Assembly (NCBI RefSeq): GCF_018390555.1
Contig: NZ_JAHBGB010000012.1
Coordinates: forward strand, 1-60,063
Origin: Ancylobacter oerskovii
GTDB taxonomy: Bacteria; Pseudomonadota; Alphaproteobacteria; Rhizobiales; Xanthobacteraceae
Reading direction: 5' to 3'
Length of the DNA: 60,063 nt
In this document: positions 34,839 through 44,483 of the stretch, piece by piece
Position numbering within the stretch: position 1 is the first letter of the stretch
How the letters are laid out: each line of letters starts with the position of its first letter
Made by a program: the position numbers and the translations under genes
Notes under the pieces: model-generated
Seen by the model: the letters and a program-made list of their open reading frames with translations, nothing else
Database searches by the model: none
Told to the model about the DNA's origin: nothing

Positions 34839-36716
34839 TCACGCACCGAAGCTGCGCGTCACCAGCCGGGTCATGCGCTCCGAAAATGCCTTCGCGTCGC
34901 CCGGCCGGTCGCCATCGAGCACGCGGGCGGTATCGAGCAGGAGATGCGCGACATCCGCGCGTGAAGCGTCATCAGAATGGCCGGCAAGGCCGACAATCAT
35001 TGCGTGCTTCGGGTTGATCTCAAGGATCGGCTTTGCCGCACTGCCGAGGCGACCGGAAGCGGCGAGAAAGCGCTCATATTGCCGGTCCGGCCCGCTTTCG
35101 CTCGCCACAAGGCACACCGCGCTGTCGGTGAGGCGGTCGGAAGCGCGCACATCGGCCACCTCATCGCCGAGCACGTCCTTCATCGCGGCGATCAGCGCGA
35201 CGATGTCCTCGCCCGCCTCACTGGAGGGCGCGGCATCGGTATCGAGCAGCGGGATCAGGCCAAGATCGGCCGTACCCTGTGTGATGGACTTGAACGGCTT
35301 ACCCTCATAGTCGATCCCGCTCGCCACCCAGAACGCATCGACCGGATCCGACAGCAGCAGCACCTCAATGCCGCGGGCGCGGAAACCTTCGAGATGCGGC
35401 GAGTTGGCGATGCGAGTGGCATCGTCGCCGGCGATATAATAGATCGCGGTCTGGTTCTCTTTCAGCGCCGTCGCATAGTCCTTGAGGCTGCGCGTCGCCT
35501 CGCCGGACGCGGTGGTCTTGAAGCGCGCGAGGCTCAGCAACTGCTCGCGGCGCTCGAAGTCCTCATAGAGGCCTTCCTTCATCACCGCGCCGAAATTCTC
35601 CCACACCTTGCCGAACGCCTCGGCGTCGGTTTCGGCGAGCTTCGACAGTTCCGAGATCAGCCGATTGGTGACGCCCTTCTTGATGGCGCTGAGCAGCGGG
35701 CTGTCCTGGATCATCTCGCGCGAGACGTTGAGCGGCAGGTCGGCACTATCCACCACGCCGCGCACGAAGCGCAGATAACGCGGCAGAAGCTCGGCGTCGT
35801 CGGTGATGAAGACGCGCTTCACATAGAGCTTGATGCGCCCCTTGCGGTCGGCGTCAAACAGGTCGAACGGCCGCGCGCCCGGCACGAAGGCAAGCGCGGT
35901 ATACTCGTGCCGGCCCTCGGCGCGGAAATGCACGGTGAGCGCCGGCTCGTCATACTGGCCGGCCACGCTACGGTAGAAGTCGGTGTATTCCTGCACGGTG
36001 ATCTCGGACTTCGAACGCGTCCACAGCGCCGCACCATCCGAGAGCGAGGTGGCCTCCTCGCCGGGCTTCTCGATGAAGCTGATCGGCACCGGCACATGGC
36101 CGGACTGTTCCTTGACGATGCGCTCCAGCGTCCAGCGCTCGGCATAGGATTTCGCCTCCTCGGTAAGGTGCAGCACCACGCACGTGCCACGCGCCGGTGC
36201 CTGCTCAAGCGCGACCGGCGAGACCGAAAACTCGCCCTTGCCGTCGGAGGCCCACTGCCAGGCCTCGTCGCTGCCGGCGCGGCGGCTGATGACCTCGACC
36301 TTTGAGGCCACCATGAAGGCCGAATAGAAGCCGACGCCGAACTGGCCGATCAGTTGCGCGCCTTCCCTACCCTCGGCCTGCGCGATGCGGTCGACGAAAT
36401 TGCGGGTGCCGGAGCGGGCGATGGTGCCGAGCGCCTCGATCATCTCGTCCCGGCTCATGCCGATGCCATTGTCGGCGATGGTGAGCGTGGCCGCCTCGGG
36501 ATCGGCGGCGATGGTGATGTCGAGCTTCGCGTCGCCGCCGAGCAGTTCCGGACTGGTGATCGCCTCGTAGCGCAGCTTCTCGCATGCGTCCGCCGCATTG
36601 GAGACCAGTTCCCGCAGGAACACGTCACGATCGGAATAGACCGAATGCACCATCATGTGCAGCAGGCGGGAAACATCGGCCTCGAAAGGGCGGTTTTCGC
36701 TGGTCTCTGTCGTCAT
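34839..36716 (-). CDS. htpG: Molecular chaperone HtpG (Hsp90)
   Basis: Cytosolic Hsp90 of 625 residues, normal for HtpG. The GHKL ATPase domain shows RELVSNAADACEKLRYEAI, IADNGIGMSRDEMIEALGTI, and GQFGVGFYSAFMVASKVEVI. The middle domain has FDLFDADRKGRIKLYVKRVF and DLPLNVSREMIQDSPLLSAI (catalytic Arg region). The C-terminal dimerisation domain ends with MTRLVTRSFGA, without the eukaryotic MEEVD tail. The start at 36716 (MTTETSENRPFEADVSRLLH) matches family N-termini; the 15 codons upstream do not. It appears intact and host-like in composition, a probable resident gene between two patches of mobile debris. Confidence 0.97.
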   Translation of the reverse strand: MTTETSENRPFEADVSRLLHMMVHSVYSDRDVFLRELVSNAADACEKLRYEAITSPELLGGDAKLDITIAADPEAATLTIADNGIGMSRDEMIEALGTIARSGTRNFVDRIAQAEGREGAQLIGQFGVGFYSAFMVASKVEVISRRAGSDEAWQWASDGKGEFSVSPVALEQAPARGTCVVLHLTEEAKSYAERWTLERIVKEQSGHVPVPISFIEKPGEEATSLSDGAALWTRSKSEITVQEYTDFYRSVAGQYDEPALTVHFRAEGRHEYTALAFVPGARPFDLFDADRKGRIKLYVKRVFITDDAELLPRYLRFVRGVVDSADLPLNVSREMIQDSPLLSAIKKGVTNRLISELSKLAETDAEAFGKVWENFGAVMKEGLYEDFERREQLLSLARFKTTASGEATRSLKDYATALKENQTAIYYIAGDDATRIANSPHLEGFRARGIEVLLLSDPVDAFWVASGIDYEGKPFKSITQGTADLGLIPLLDTDAAPSSEAGEDIVALIAAMKDVLGDEVADVRASDRLTDSAVCLVASESGPDRQYERFLAASGRLGSAAKPILEINPKHAMIVGLAGHSDDASRADVAHLLLDTARVLDGDRPGDAKAFSERMTRLVTRSFGA

Positions 36717-36874
36717 GGCATCCGGTCGCATCAATGAAATGTCCGGCGCGACAGATGGCAAGGAAGCCGGCGGCTTTCAAGATGGACAATGTCTCGGCGA
36801 CCTCAGCAACGGGCACGCAGCGTCGATGTCGTCGAAAAAGTCGGCGTTACTGCGGTCGTGAAGTCCTGATTCTG

Positions 36875-37101
36875 TTGTCCGTCGCCAGCCCCGGCGTGAT
36901 CGAGACGGCAGGCCTCAACGATCTGTTCGGCGGCGGGGCGCAGGCGAGGGTGTGAAGACCGGCATGGTCGCCTCCCTTCCAGGCGGCCGGGTTGGCAAGC
37001 CCGAGGACGTCGTCGATGCGGTGCTGTTGCTAGCCTCCGGCGCCGCGAGTTTGGTGAACGGTGCCGAGCTTTTCGTGGACGGCGGCATGACGCAGGTCTG
37101 A
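36875..37101 (+). pseudogene. SDR dehydrogenase, C-terminal fragment
   Basis: The plus strand reads ASPGVIETAGLNDLFGGGAQ in one frame, then in the next VKTGMVASLPGGRVGKPEDV followed by AVLLLASGAASLVNGAELFV and DGGMTQV at the stop. These are the final conserved blocks of a short-chain dehydrogenase. One frameshift and absence of the Rossmann and catalytic parts make it a relic. It is unrelated in detail to the SDR at 17555. Confidence 0.8.
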
Positions 37102-37342
37102 CGAGGGCGACCGCTGGCCGGTTAGCGTCGCGAAAAACTGAAAAGGCGGTTGCGGCCGGGCATCCAGCGGCTCTGCTGGCCAATTCAAGCGGGAGGAAGG
37201 GCGGCTTCATGGCTCCCCCCCCTTCTTGCTATGGAAGGTTTGCGACGCCTCGGCGGGGGGTGAGCCCCTGCGGAGTCGGCTCGCCAACCCCGGCACACCG
37301 GAGAGGAGATACCCGTGGAGTACGAAGCGTTCGACTCGAACA

Positions 37343-38556
37343 TCATTCGAGGGAGGTTGTGCAGGTCGTCGGTGGAGAACGGTCTGAAAATCGGCCGGCC
37401 AACCATGCAACGGCTTGGACCGCACTGGCCGCAGCGGCGCCTCCGTGGGACGCAAGCGGAATCTCGTGATAGACCACGTGCGTATCGGCCCGACATAGCT
37501 GACGGACGTAGTCGCGTGTGATTGTGGGCCTGACAAACATATCAAGCTGCCCCTGCGTCAAAAATACGGGCACGTGCAACACCGGCACGGAGTTGCGGGC
37601 GATGAGCGATTGCCAATCTCGCTGTTTGGCGACATTGGGCTTGAGAAACCCCTCGTCCTGGAATGCCAGCGCGTCGAGCCCTAAGGAAATGTCGTCGGCG
37701 AGATTGAGACTGCAGGTATGTGCGATCCGCCTTACCGTTGCCCGTGCATCGCTCTTCACGATGGCGCCGAGAGGTGCGTGGTAGGTCTTGCTCCATGACC
37801 AAGCGGCGTAGGACGCGATGACGTTTCCGCCGAGCGTGCCGATATCGGCCTTCATGAGGGGAAGCAGCTCCGTCGGCGCCGAGACGGCGGCGACGCCGAC
37901 AAGATGCATGTCGGGCGCGTAGCGGCGAGCAATTGCGCCCGCGAATAAGGACGCATGCCCCCCTTGAGAGAACCCCCAAGTTGCGAAACGGTTCGAGGCG
38001 TGGGCACCCGGAATTCGCCGAACGGCACGCGCCGCGTCGATTAGTGCCTGTCCCTCGCTGGCACCCGCGAGATAGCCGGTCCGCCCGTCTTCTCCCAGCC
38101 CCTGATAATCAGTGGCGACCACGAGGATATCGTTGGTCAACAGCCCGTCCAGGCCGGCTATGTCTGCGAAGCCTTGCGCCGGACGGAAAGATGGCGCGCA
38201 GTCCGACGCGATGCCGGTGGTGCCATGCCCCCAAGAAGCGATCGGCCGCAAGGCAGCATCATTCCCAGCGCTTGGTATTGCGACAAGGCCGGACACGGCG
38301 ATGCTTTTGCCGGCGGAATTTCGTGAGCGATAGATGATGCGGTAAGCCGCCGACGCCCCAGGGGGGCAGTCACGGCCTGCATCCGTAACAGCGTGCCGGG
38401 AGGGCCGGCGATCTCTCCCTTCGGTATACTGTAGAAGGTCGCCGAACCGGCAGCGTCAGCCATAGCGCCCATCGCCGGATAGCCGACGGCGAGCAGCACA
38501 CCAAGGAAGATGGAAAAACGTCTACTTTTCGCTGCGCGGCGCGTCGACATCTGCAT
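37343..38556 (-). pseudogene. Secretory lipase/esterase (LIP family), one-base frameshift in a C6 run
   Basis: An exported alpha/beta hydrolase related to secretory lipases (PF03583 type). The N-terminus from 38556 has a twin-basic signal peptide (RRAAKSRRFSIFLGVLLAVG) and then ATFYSIPKGEIAGPPGTLLR. The frame breaks in a run of six C (minus strand, 38361-38366); seven would give APPGASAAYRIIYRSRNSAG and join the remaining frame. That continues GLVAIPSAGNDAALRPIASW, then GHGTTGIASDCAPS, the nucleophile elbow FATWGFSQGGHAS and a C-terminal SHGGAAAASAVQAVAWL. All three catalytic regions survive. The single homopolymer indel may be a recent mutation, a phase-variable switch or a sequencing error. 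Confidence 0.85.
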
Positions 38557-38854
38557 GGTCAGGCCCAGTTGTTCAGATGAAGCCAAGCAAGATCTTATGT
38601 AGACCCTAGGGAATCCGTGAATTTTTGCGATCATACGAGCGTATGGATGGTTTATATATTCGATGCTTCGAAACATCCTTCTCGTTCACCCGCGGGTATC
38701 GGACGCTGTCGGCCGAAGTGCCTGACCTATGAGCGGGGGTGCCTTTTTCTTCTGGCCGCCGCTGGAGGCTGGGCTTGCGGTGACGTTGTCTGGCCTGCCG
38801 CCTGAAAAGTGGTCCTCCTTGAAGTAGGCTTTCGAGCCCTTGGAGGATGGCGCC

Positions 38855-39133
38855 ATGGCGCAGAAGAAGCACAAGCCGCAGGAGATCATCGGGAAGCTTC
38901 GGCAGGTCGACGTTCTGGTATCGCAGGGGCGCCCCGTTACCGAAGTGATCCGGGCGATCGGGGTGACGGCGTTCACGTATTACCGATGGCGCAAGGAGTT
39001 TGGCAGGCTGAAGAGCGACCAGGTTAAGCGGCTGAAGGAACTCGAGAGGTAGAACGAGCGGATGCGCAAGGCTGTCTCGGATCTGACGCTGGAGAAGCTG
39101 ATCCTGAAGGAAGCTGCGGCGGGAAATTTCTGA
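38855..39133 (+). pseudogene. IS3 OrfA, nonsense-mutated
   Basis: The frame starts at 38855 as AQKKHKPQEIIGKLRQVDVL and continues AIGVTAFTYYRWRKEFGRLK, a typical IS3 HTH. After LKELER a TAG at 39050-39052 replaces what is usually a Glu codon. The frame then continues NERMRKAVSDLTLEKLILKE and ends at 39133, the normal end of OrfA. The protein is therefore cut by about a quarter, losing part of the leucine zipper. Confidence 0.9.
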
Positions 39134-40027
39134 GCCCCGCCCGGCGGCGGCGCTGTGTCGAACACGTCGTGAGCAAGCTTGGCGTGTCGGAACCGCTGGC
39201 GTGCCGGGTTCTGGGGCAACATCGATTGACCCAACGCAAGGTGCCGGTGGGCCGTGCCGACGAGGCGACCCTGACCGCCGACATCGTGGAACTCGCCACC
39301 CAGTACGGACGCTATGGCTATCGCCGGATCACGGCCTTGCTGCACGCCGCCGGGTGGGCGGTGAACGTCAAGCGGGTGGAGCGAATCTGGCGGCGGGAGG
39401 GGCTCAAAGTGCCGCACAGGCAGCCGAAGAAGGGCCGTCTTTGGCTCAACGACGGCTCCTGCGTGCGGCTGCGACCGGAACATCCCAACCACGTCTGGTC
39501 CTACGACTTCGTCGAGGATCGCACTCACAATGGCCGAAAGTTCCGCATGCTCGCGACAAACGCGCTGCGTTTGCGCTGACGTCATCGATGAGTTTACGCG
39601 GGAATGCCTGGCGATCCGCATCGACCGCAAGCTCAACTCGACTTCGGTCTTCGACGTCCTGTCGGACCTGTTCGTACTGCGGGGCGTGCCGGGACACGTA
39701 CGTTCCGACAATGGCCCGGAGTTCATCGCCAAGGCCGTCCGGGACTGGATCGCCGCGGTCGGCGCCAGGACGGCCTTCATCGAACCGGGCTCGCCCTGGG
39801 AGAATGGCTCTTGAGAGAGCTTCAATTCCAAGCTCCGCAACGAGCTCCTCAACGGTGAGATCTTCTACAGCCTGGCCGAGGCACGCATCGTCATCGAAGG
39901 CTGGCGCCAGCACTACAACACCGAGAGACCTCACTCCTCGCTCGGCTACAAACCGCCGGCTCCAGCGGCCATCCTGTCCCTGAAGCCCTACCAATCAAGC
40001 CAGGCCGAAAGGCCGACTATGCATTAG
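39124..40027 (+). pseudogene. IS3 OrfB integrase, disrupted
   Basis: OrfB runs LSPARRRRCVEHVVSKLGVS, QRKVPVGRADEATLTADIVE, YGRYGYRRITALLHAAGW and HPNHVWSYDFVEDRTHNGRK (first Asp). Near 39555 an extra segment of about 25-28 nt interrupts the link to VIDEFTRECLAIRIDRKLNS. VRSDNGPEFIAKAVRDWIAA (second Asp) follows. A TGA at 39812-39814 breaks PWENGxxESFNSKLRNELLN (Glu region). The end RPHSSLGYKPPAPAAILSL is intact to the TAG at 40025-40027. Two lesions, so no integrase activity. Confidence 0.9.
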
Positions 40028-40077
40028 AGTCCAACCGGACCGCTCAATAGGGGCAGGCCAGATTTTGATCTTTCCGT

Positions 40078-43000
40078 CTAGTGGCCAGCGACAGGCTCCG
40101 CCGCGATCGCGGGACGCTCCGGATTTGGCGGTGTCCATCTCGACCGCAGCGTTACGAAGAAGACCGGGGTGAGGAATAGGCCGAAGAACGTCACGCCCAG
40201 CATGCCGAAGAACACCGCCGTTCCCAGCGCCTGACGCATCTCGGCGCCCGGGCCGGTCGCGATCATCAGCGGCAGGACGCCGAAAATGAAGGCGAAGGCG
40301 GTCATCAGGATCGGGCGCAGCCGCAGCCGGCAGGCCTCGACCGCGGATTCGACGGCGCTCTTGCCGGCCTCCTGCGCCTGCCGGGCGAACTCCACGATGA
40401 GGATGGCGTTCTTTGCCGCCAGGCCGACCAGCACGATCAGGCCGATCTGGGTCAGGATGTTGTTGTCCTGGCCGCGCCAGTGCACGCCCAGCAGCGCCGC
40501 CAGGATTGCCAGCGGTACGATGAGGATGATAGCGATCGGCAAGGTCCAGCTTTCATACTGCGCCGCCAGCGCCAGGAAGACGAACACGACCGATAGGGCG
40601 AAGATGTAGTTCGCCGTATTGCCCGTAGTGGTCTCTTGATAGGCGAGCTCGGTCCACTGGAAGTCGGTTCCGGGCGGCAGGGCTTCCGCCGCGAGGTGCT
40701 CCATGCTTGCAATGGCGTCGCCTGTTGACGTCCCCGCCGCCGGCGTGCCCTGCACCGGCACCGACACGTACATATTGTAGTGCTGGACCAGCGTCGGCCC
40801 GTTGGTGTCGCGAATGACGACCAGCGTTCCCATGGGCACGAGCGCGCCCGTGGCCGAGCGGACCTTGAGATTCAGTATGTCGTCGCGCTCGCGGCGATAT
40901 CGCTCATCCGCCGAGGCCCGAACTTGGTACACGCGCCCGAAGGCGTTGAAATCATTCACATAGGACGTGCCTAGATTGATCGACAGCGTGTCGAGAATGT
41001 CAGGCACCGACACGTTCAGCTTCCGGGCCTTCTCGCGGTCTATATCGATGAAGAACTGCGGCGTGTTGGCAGAAAAGGTCGTGAAGACACCCGTCAGGCC
41101 TGGCGTCTGGTTCGCCTTGGCCGAGATCTGCCGGGCAAGGCCGAGTACCCGGCGCAGATCGGCGCTGTCGTGGTCGACCAGCTGCATCTTGAACCCGCCG
41201 CCATTGCCGATGCCGCGCACGGAGGGCGGCGGGATGGCAATGATGAACGCCTCCTGGATCGCCTGAAGGCGCGTGTACATCTCGCCGATGATCTGGTGAG
41301 CGCTCTGATGGTGCTCCAGGCGATGCTCGAAGCTCTCGAACGGGGTGAAGATCACCCCGGCATTGGTCGCATTGGTGAAGGTTGCGCCGTTGAAGCCGGA
41401 GAAGGCGACCGCATGCGCCACGCCAGGCACCTCGTCGATGATCGCCGTCGCGCGCTTGACCACCTCGTCGGTCCGCCCGAGAGCGGCGCCGTCCGGCAGC
41501 TGGATGACGACGATGGCATAGCCCTGGTCGCTGTTCGGGATGAACCCGCGCGGAACCAGCGTAACCATGTAATAAGTCGCCCCGAGCAGGCCCGCGAATA
41601 CAGCGAGCGCCGCCAGCCGCGAGGCGAGATTTCGGACCATGTGCCGGACGATCCAGGCATAGCCGCGGCTGACGCGATCAAAGCCGGCGTTGAAGCCATT
41701 GGCCATTGCCGAGAAAACACGCCCGACAATAGTGCGCGACGGCGTGCCGTGGGAATGCGGCTTGAGTACGAGCGCGGCAAGCGCCGGCGAAAGCGTCAGC
41801 GAATTGAACGCCGAAATGGCCGTCGCGATGGAAATGGTGACCGCGAACTGCCGGTAGAACTGGCCGGTAATCCCCGGCACGAAGGCGCTCGGCACGAAGA
41901 CCGCGATGAGAACGAGGGAAATCGCGACCACCGCCGTGCCGACCTCATTCATCGTCACGCGGGACGCCTCCTTGGGCGACATGCCGAGCGACAGATTTCG
42001 CTCCACATTCTCGACGACGACGATGGCATCGTCGACGACGATGCCAATCGCCAGCACGAGACCGAACAACGTCAGCAGGTTCAGCGAGAAGCCGAACGCC
42101 AGAAGAAACGCGAAGGTGCCGACGAGCGATACCGGGATAGCTATGATCGGTATCAGAGCCGTGCGCCAGGATTGCAGGAACACCAGCACGACGATGGCGA
42201 CCAGCAGGGCCGCCTCGCCGATGGTGCGGTACACCTCGTCGATCGAGGCAGAGATGAATTCGGTCGGATTGTAGACGATCTGGTAGGCGAGACCTTCGGG
42301 GAACGATGCCGAGGCCTTCTTCATCAGCGCGCGAATCTCATCCGCCGTCGCCAGCGCGTTGGTGCCCGGCCGCGAGAACACCGCGATCGCAACCGCCGAA
42401 TTGCCGTCGAGATAGCTGTTGGTGACGTAGTCCTTCGCGCCAAGCTCGACGCGGGCCACATCCTGCAGCTGGACGATACGTCCGTCCGTCGTTGACTTGA
42501 CCACAACATAGCGGAACTGGCGCGCATCCGCGAAGCGCCCCTGCGCCGTCACGGTATACTGGAATGCCTGCCCCGCATCGACGGGCGGAGCGCCGATCGA
42601 GCCGCCGGACACCTGCACATTCTGGTCGCGCAGCGACTGGACCACATCGGCGGCGGTCATGCCGAGCGCAGCCAGTTTTTCCGGGTCGAGCCAGACCCGC
42701 ACGGAATATTCGCGTTCGCCGAATAGCGTGACGTCGCCGACACCATCGAGACGAACAAGGTCGTCGCGAATGCGGTTGCGAGCATAATTGGAAATGTAGA
42801 GCTGGTCGTAGCGCGCGTTCGGCGAGTAGAGGTGAACCACCATCAGGATGTCCGGCGAACTCTTGACGGTGGTGACGCCGAGGCGCCGGACCTCCTCGGG
42901 AAGGCGGGGTTCGGCGATGGCTACACGGTTCTGGACGAGGACCTGCGCCTTATCGAGGTTGGTGCCGAGCTTAAATGTCACCGTCAGGCTCATCGAGCCG

Positions 43001-43260
43001 TCCGCGCTCGAATATGACGACATGTACAGCATGTCCTCGACGCCGTTCACTTCCTGCTCGATCGGCGTGGCGACGGTCTTGGCGATCGTCTCGGGGTCGG
43101 CACCCGGATAGGAGGTCCGGATGACGATCGTGGGAGGCGCGATCTCCGGATATTGCGAAACCGGCAGCTGGAAATAGGCGATACTTCCGCTGAGCAGCAG
43201 CAGGATCGAGAGAACCGCCGCGAAGATGGGCCGGTCGATGAAGAAATGAGAAAATCTCAC
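40078..43260 (-). CDS. RND multidrug efflux transporter, HAE1 family (AcrB/MexF/BepE-like)
   Basis: A 1060-residue inner-membrane RND pump, full length. It starts RFSHFFIDRPIFAAVLSILL, with the first transmembrane segment. The large periplasmic loop begins YPEIAPPTIVIRTSYPGADP. The proton-relay region GIVVDDAIVVVENVERNLSL has the paired Asp residues. The second half carries GQDNNILTQIGLIVLVGLAA followed by KNAILIVEFARQAQEAGKSA (relay Lys). It exports drugs or toxic compounds by proton antiport as a trimer with the adaptor encoded just upstream (4-bp overlap at 43257-43260). No outer-membrane channel gene is present, so it must use one encoded elsewhere. It is intact and host-like in composition. 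Confidence 0.96.
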   Translation of the reverse strand: MRFSHFFIDRPIFAAVLSILLLLSGSIAYFQLPVSQYPEIAPPTIVIRTSYPGADPETIAKTVATPIEQEVNGVEDMLYMSSYSSADGSMSLTVTFKLGTNLDKAQVLVQNRVAIAEPRLPEEVRRLGVTTVKSSPDILMVVHLYSPNARYDQLYISNYARNRIRDDLVRLDGVGDVTLFGEREYSVRVWLDPEKLAALGMTAADVVQSLRDQNVQVSGGSIGAPPVDAGQAFQYTVTAQGRFADARQFRYVVVKSTTDGRIVQLQDVARVELGAKDYVTNSYLDGNSAVAIAVFSRPGTNALATADEIRALMKKASASFPEGLAYQIVYNPTEFISASIDEVYRTIGEAALLVAIVVLVFLQSWRTALIPIIAIPVSLVGTFAFLLAFGFSLNLLTLFGLVLAIGIVVDDAIVVVENVERNLSLGMSPKEASRVTMNEVGTAVVAISLVLIAVFVPSAFVPGITGQFYRQFAVTISIATAISAFNSLTLSPALAALVLKPHSHGTPSRTIVGRVFSAMANGFNAGFDRVSRGYAWIVRHMVRNLASRLAALAVFAGLLGATYYMVTLVPRGFIPNSDQGYAIVVIQLPDGAALGRTDEVVKRATAIIDEVPGVAHAVAFSGFNGATFTNATNAGVIFTPFESFEHRLEHHQSAHQIIGEMYTRLQAIQEAFIIAIPPPSVRGIGNGGGFKMQLVDHDSADLRRVLGLARQISAKANQTPGLTGVFTTFSANTPQFFIDIDREKARKLNVSVPDILDTLSINLGTSYVNDFNAFGRVYQVRASADERYRRERDDILNLKVRSATGALVPMGTLVVIRDTNGPTLVQHYNMYVSVPVQGTPAAGTSTGDAIASMEHLAAEALPPGTDFQWTELAYQETTTGNTANYIFALSVVFVFLALAAQYESWTLPIAIILIVPLAILAALLGVHWRGQDNNILTQIGLIVLVGLAAKNAILIVEFARQAQEAGKSAVESAVEACRLRLRPILMTAFAFIFGVLPLMIATGPGAEMRQALGTAVFFGMLGVTFFGLFLTPVFFVTLRSRWTPPNPERPAIAAEPVAGH

Positions 43261-44483
43261 GGCGCCACCCCTACCATCGGATTGCCGCCCGACTGTTCTT
43301 CATAGCTCCGCGGGAGTTCGACCAGCTGCGTCGATACTTTGACGCCGGGACGCGCCCGCAGCAGGCCGTTGATGATGATGGTTTCGTCGCCCTTCAGTCC
43401 GTCGCGGACCACGCGGTAGCCATAGAGCCGCGGGCCGGGACGGATCGGCTGTGTCGACACCGTACCGTCTGCGGCCACGACATGCACGACACGCTGATTC
43501 TGGTCGGAACTGATGGCTTCGTCGGGAATGAGGATGGCGGTATAGCGGTTCGACGCCTCAACCTGCGCGCGGCCGAACAGGCCGGGCTGCAGCACCATTG
43601 ATCCGTTCGGGAAGCGGGCGCGCACCCGCATTGTGCCGGTCGCGTTGTCGAAGCGGTTCTCCGCGAAATTGAGCTCGCCGACAAACGCGCCTTCCCTGGA
43701 GTCGGCGATCTGCACGCGCACTTTCACGGAGTCGTCGCCCTGCTGCAAGTCGGCCTTCCGCTCCCGTGCGGTACGAGCAAAATTCAGCAGGCGACGCTCG
43801 TCGACGTCGAAGTAGAAGTCGATGGGGTCGAGGGAGACGACGGTAGTGAGAATTGTACTATCCGCTTCCACAAGACTCCCGATGGACAGGAGCTTCCGGT
43901 CGACCCGGCCGGAGATCGGCGCGACGATCTTCGTGTACTCCAGATCGAGCGCCGCCCTATCTGCCGCCGCCTGCGCGCCGCGGACGCTGGCCTGCGCGGA
44001 GACCAGATCGCGCCGCCTGTCGTCCAGCGTCGATATCGATCCGGAACCGCTCTGGGCGAGGGACTCGGCGCGCTTGTACTGCGCCTCCGCGAGCGTCAGC
44101 GTCGATTTGGCGACTTCCAGCGCCGAATTCGCCTGCTCGAGCGCCGTGTTGAACGGTCGTTGGTCGATGACGAACAGGACGTCGCCCTTCTTCACGATGG
44201 CGCCGTCCCTGAAGCGGATCTCATCAAGATAGCCACCGACGCGCGCGCGGATCGCCACCTCATCCACTGCCTCGAAGCGGCCGATAAATTCGTCGTTCTC
44301 CACGACTTCACGCATCACCGGTTTGGCAACGGTGACGACCGGCGCCGACTGCGCGCTTGCTTCCGAGCTGAGTGCGATGCTGGCGATCGCAGCTATTCCA
44401 GCTACCAATAGGCGGATATGCAGCCCGGAAATCCGATGCCTCGAGGGAGAACATTGAACGGATACGCAATTGGTCGCCCGCAT
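43257..44483 (-). CDS. RND efflux periplasmic adaptor subunit (MexE/AcrA-like)
   Basis: A 408-residue membrane-fusion protein. The N-terminus is basic followed by a hydrophobic signal (RLLVAGIAAIASIALSSEAS). No lipobox Cys follows, so export rather than lipidation is likely. The mature part shows EFIGRFEAVDEVAIRARVGG and YLDEIRFRDGAIVKKGDVLF (lipoyl half), a coiled-coil hairpin (residues ~95-170), then IVAPISGRVDRKLLSIGSLV and the beta-barrel. The stop overlaps the pump start. The adaptor links the inner-membrane pump to an outer-membrane channel that is missing here. A regulator gene is not seen upstream. Confidence 0.94.
   Translation of the reverse strand: MRATNCVSVQCSPSRHRISGLHIRLLVAGIAAIASIALSSEASAQSAPVVTVAKPVMREVVENDEFIGRFEAVDEVAIRARVGGYLDEIRFRDGAIVKKGDVLFVIDQRPFNTALEQANSALEVAKSTLTLAEAQYKRAESLAQSGSGSISTLDDRRRDLVSAQASVRGAQAAADRAALDLEYTKIVAPISGRVDRKLLSIGSLVEADSTILTTVVSLDPIDFYFDVDERRLLNFARTARERKADLQQGDDSVKVRVQIADSREGAFVGELNFAENRFDNATGTMRVRARFPNGSMVLQPGLFGRAQVEASNRYTAILIPDEAISSDQNQRVVHVVAADGTVSTQPIRPGPRLYGYRVVRDGLKGDETIIINGLLRARPGVKVSTQLVELPRSYEEQSGGNPMVGVAP

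Larger units (their letters stand above)
38789..40062 (+). mobile_element. IS3-family element, inactivated
   Basis: An element of about 1.27 kb bounded by the inverted 11-mer TCTGGCCTGCC (38789-38799 and, inverted, 40052-40062). It holds an OrfA and an OrfB in the usual arrangement. I see no matching 3- or 4-bp target duplication, so the flanks may have rearranged. Both ORFs carry stops. It lies 16 bp from the 3' end of the RND pump gene. Confidence 0.82.

Noticed and set aside
34977..36305. Long plus-strand frame over htpG
   Set aside because: Antisense to an intact Hsp90 gene; composition is typical of shadow frames.
41170..42495. Long plus-strand frame over the RND pump gene
   Set aside because: Shadow of the pump gene; extreme Arg/Asp/His content and no domain.
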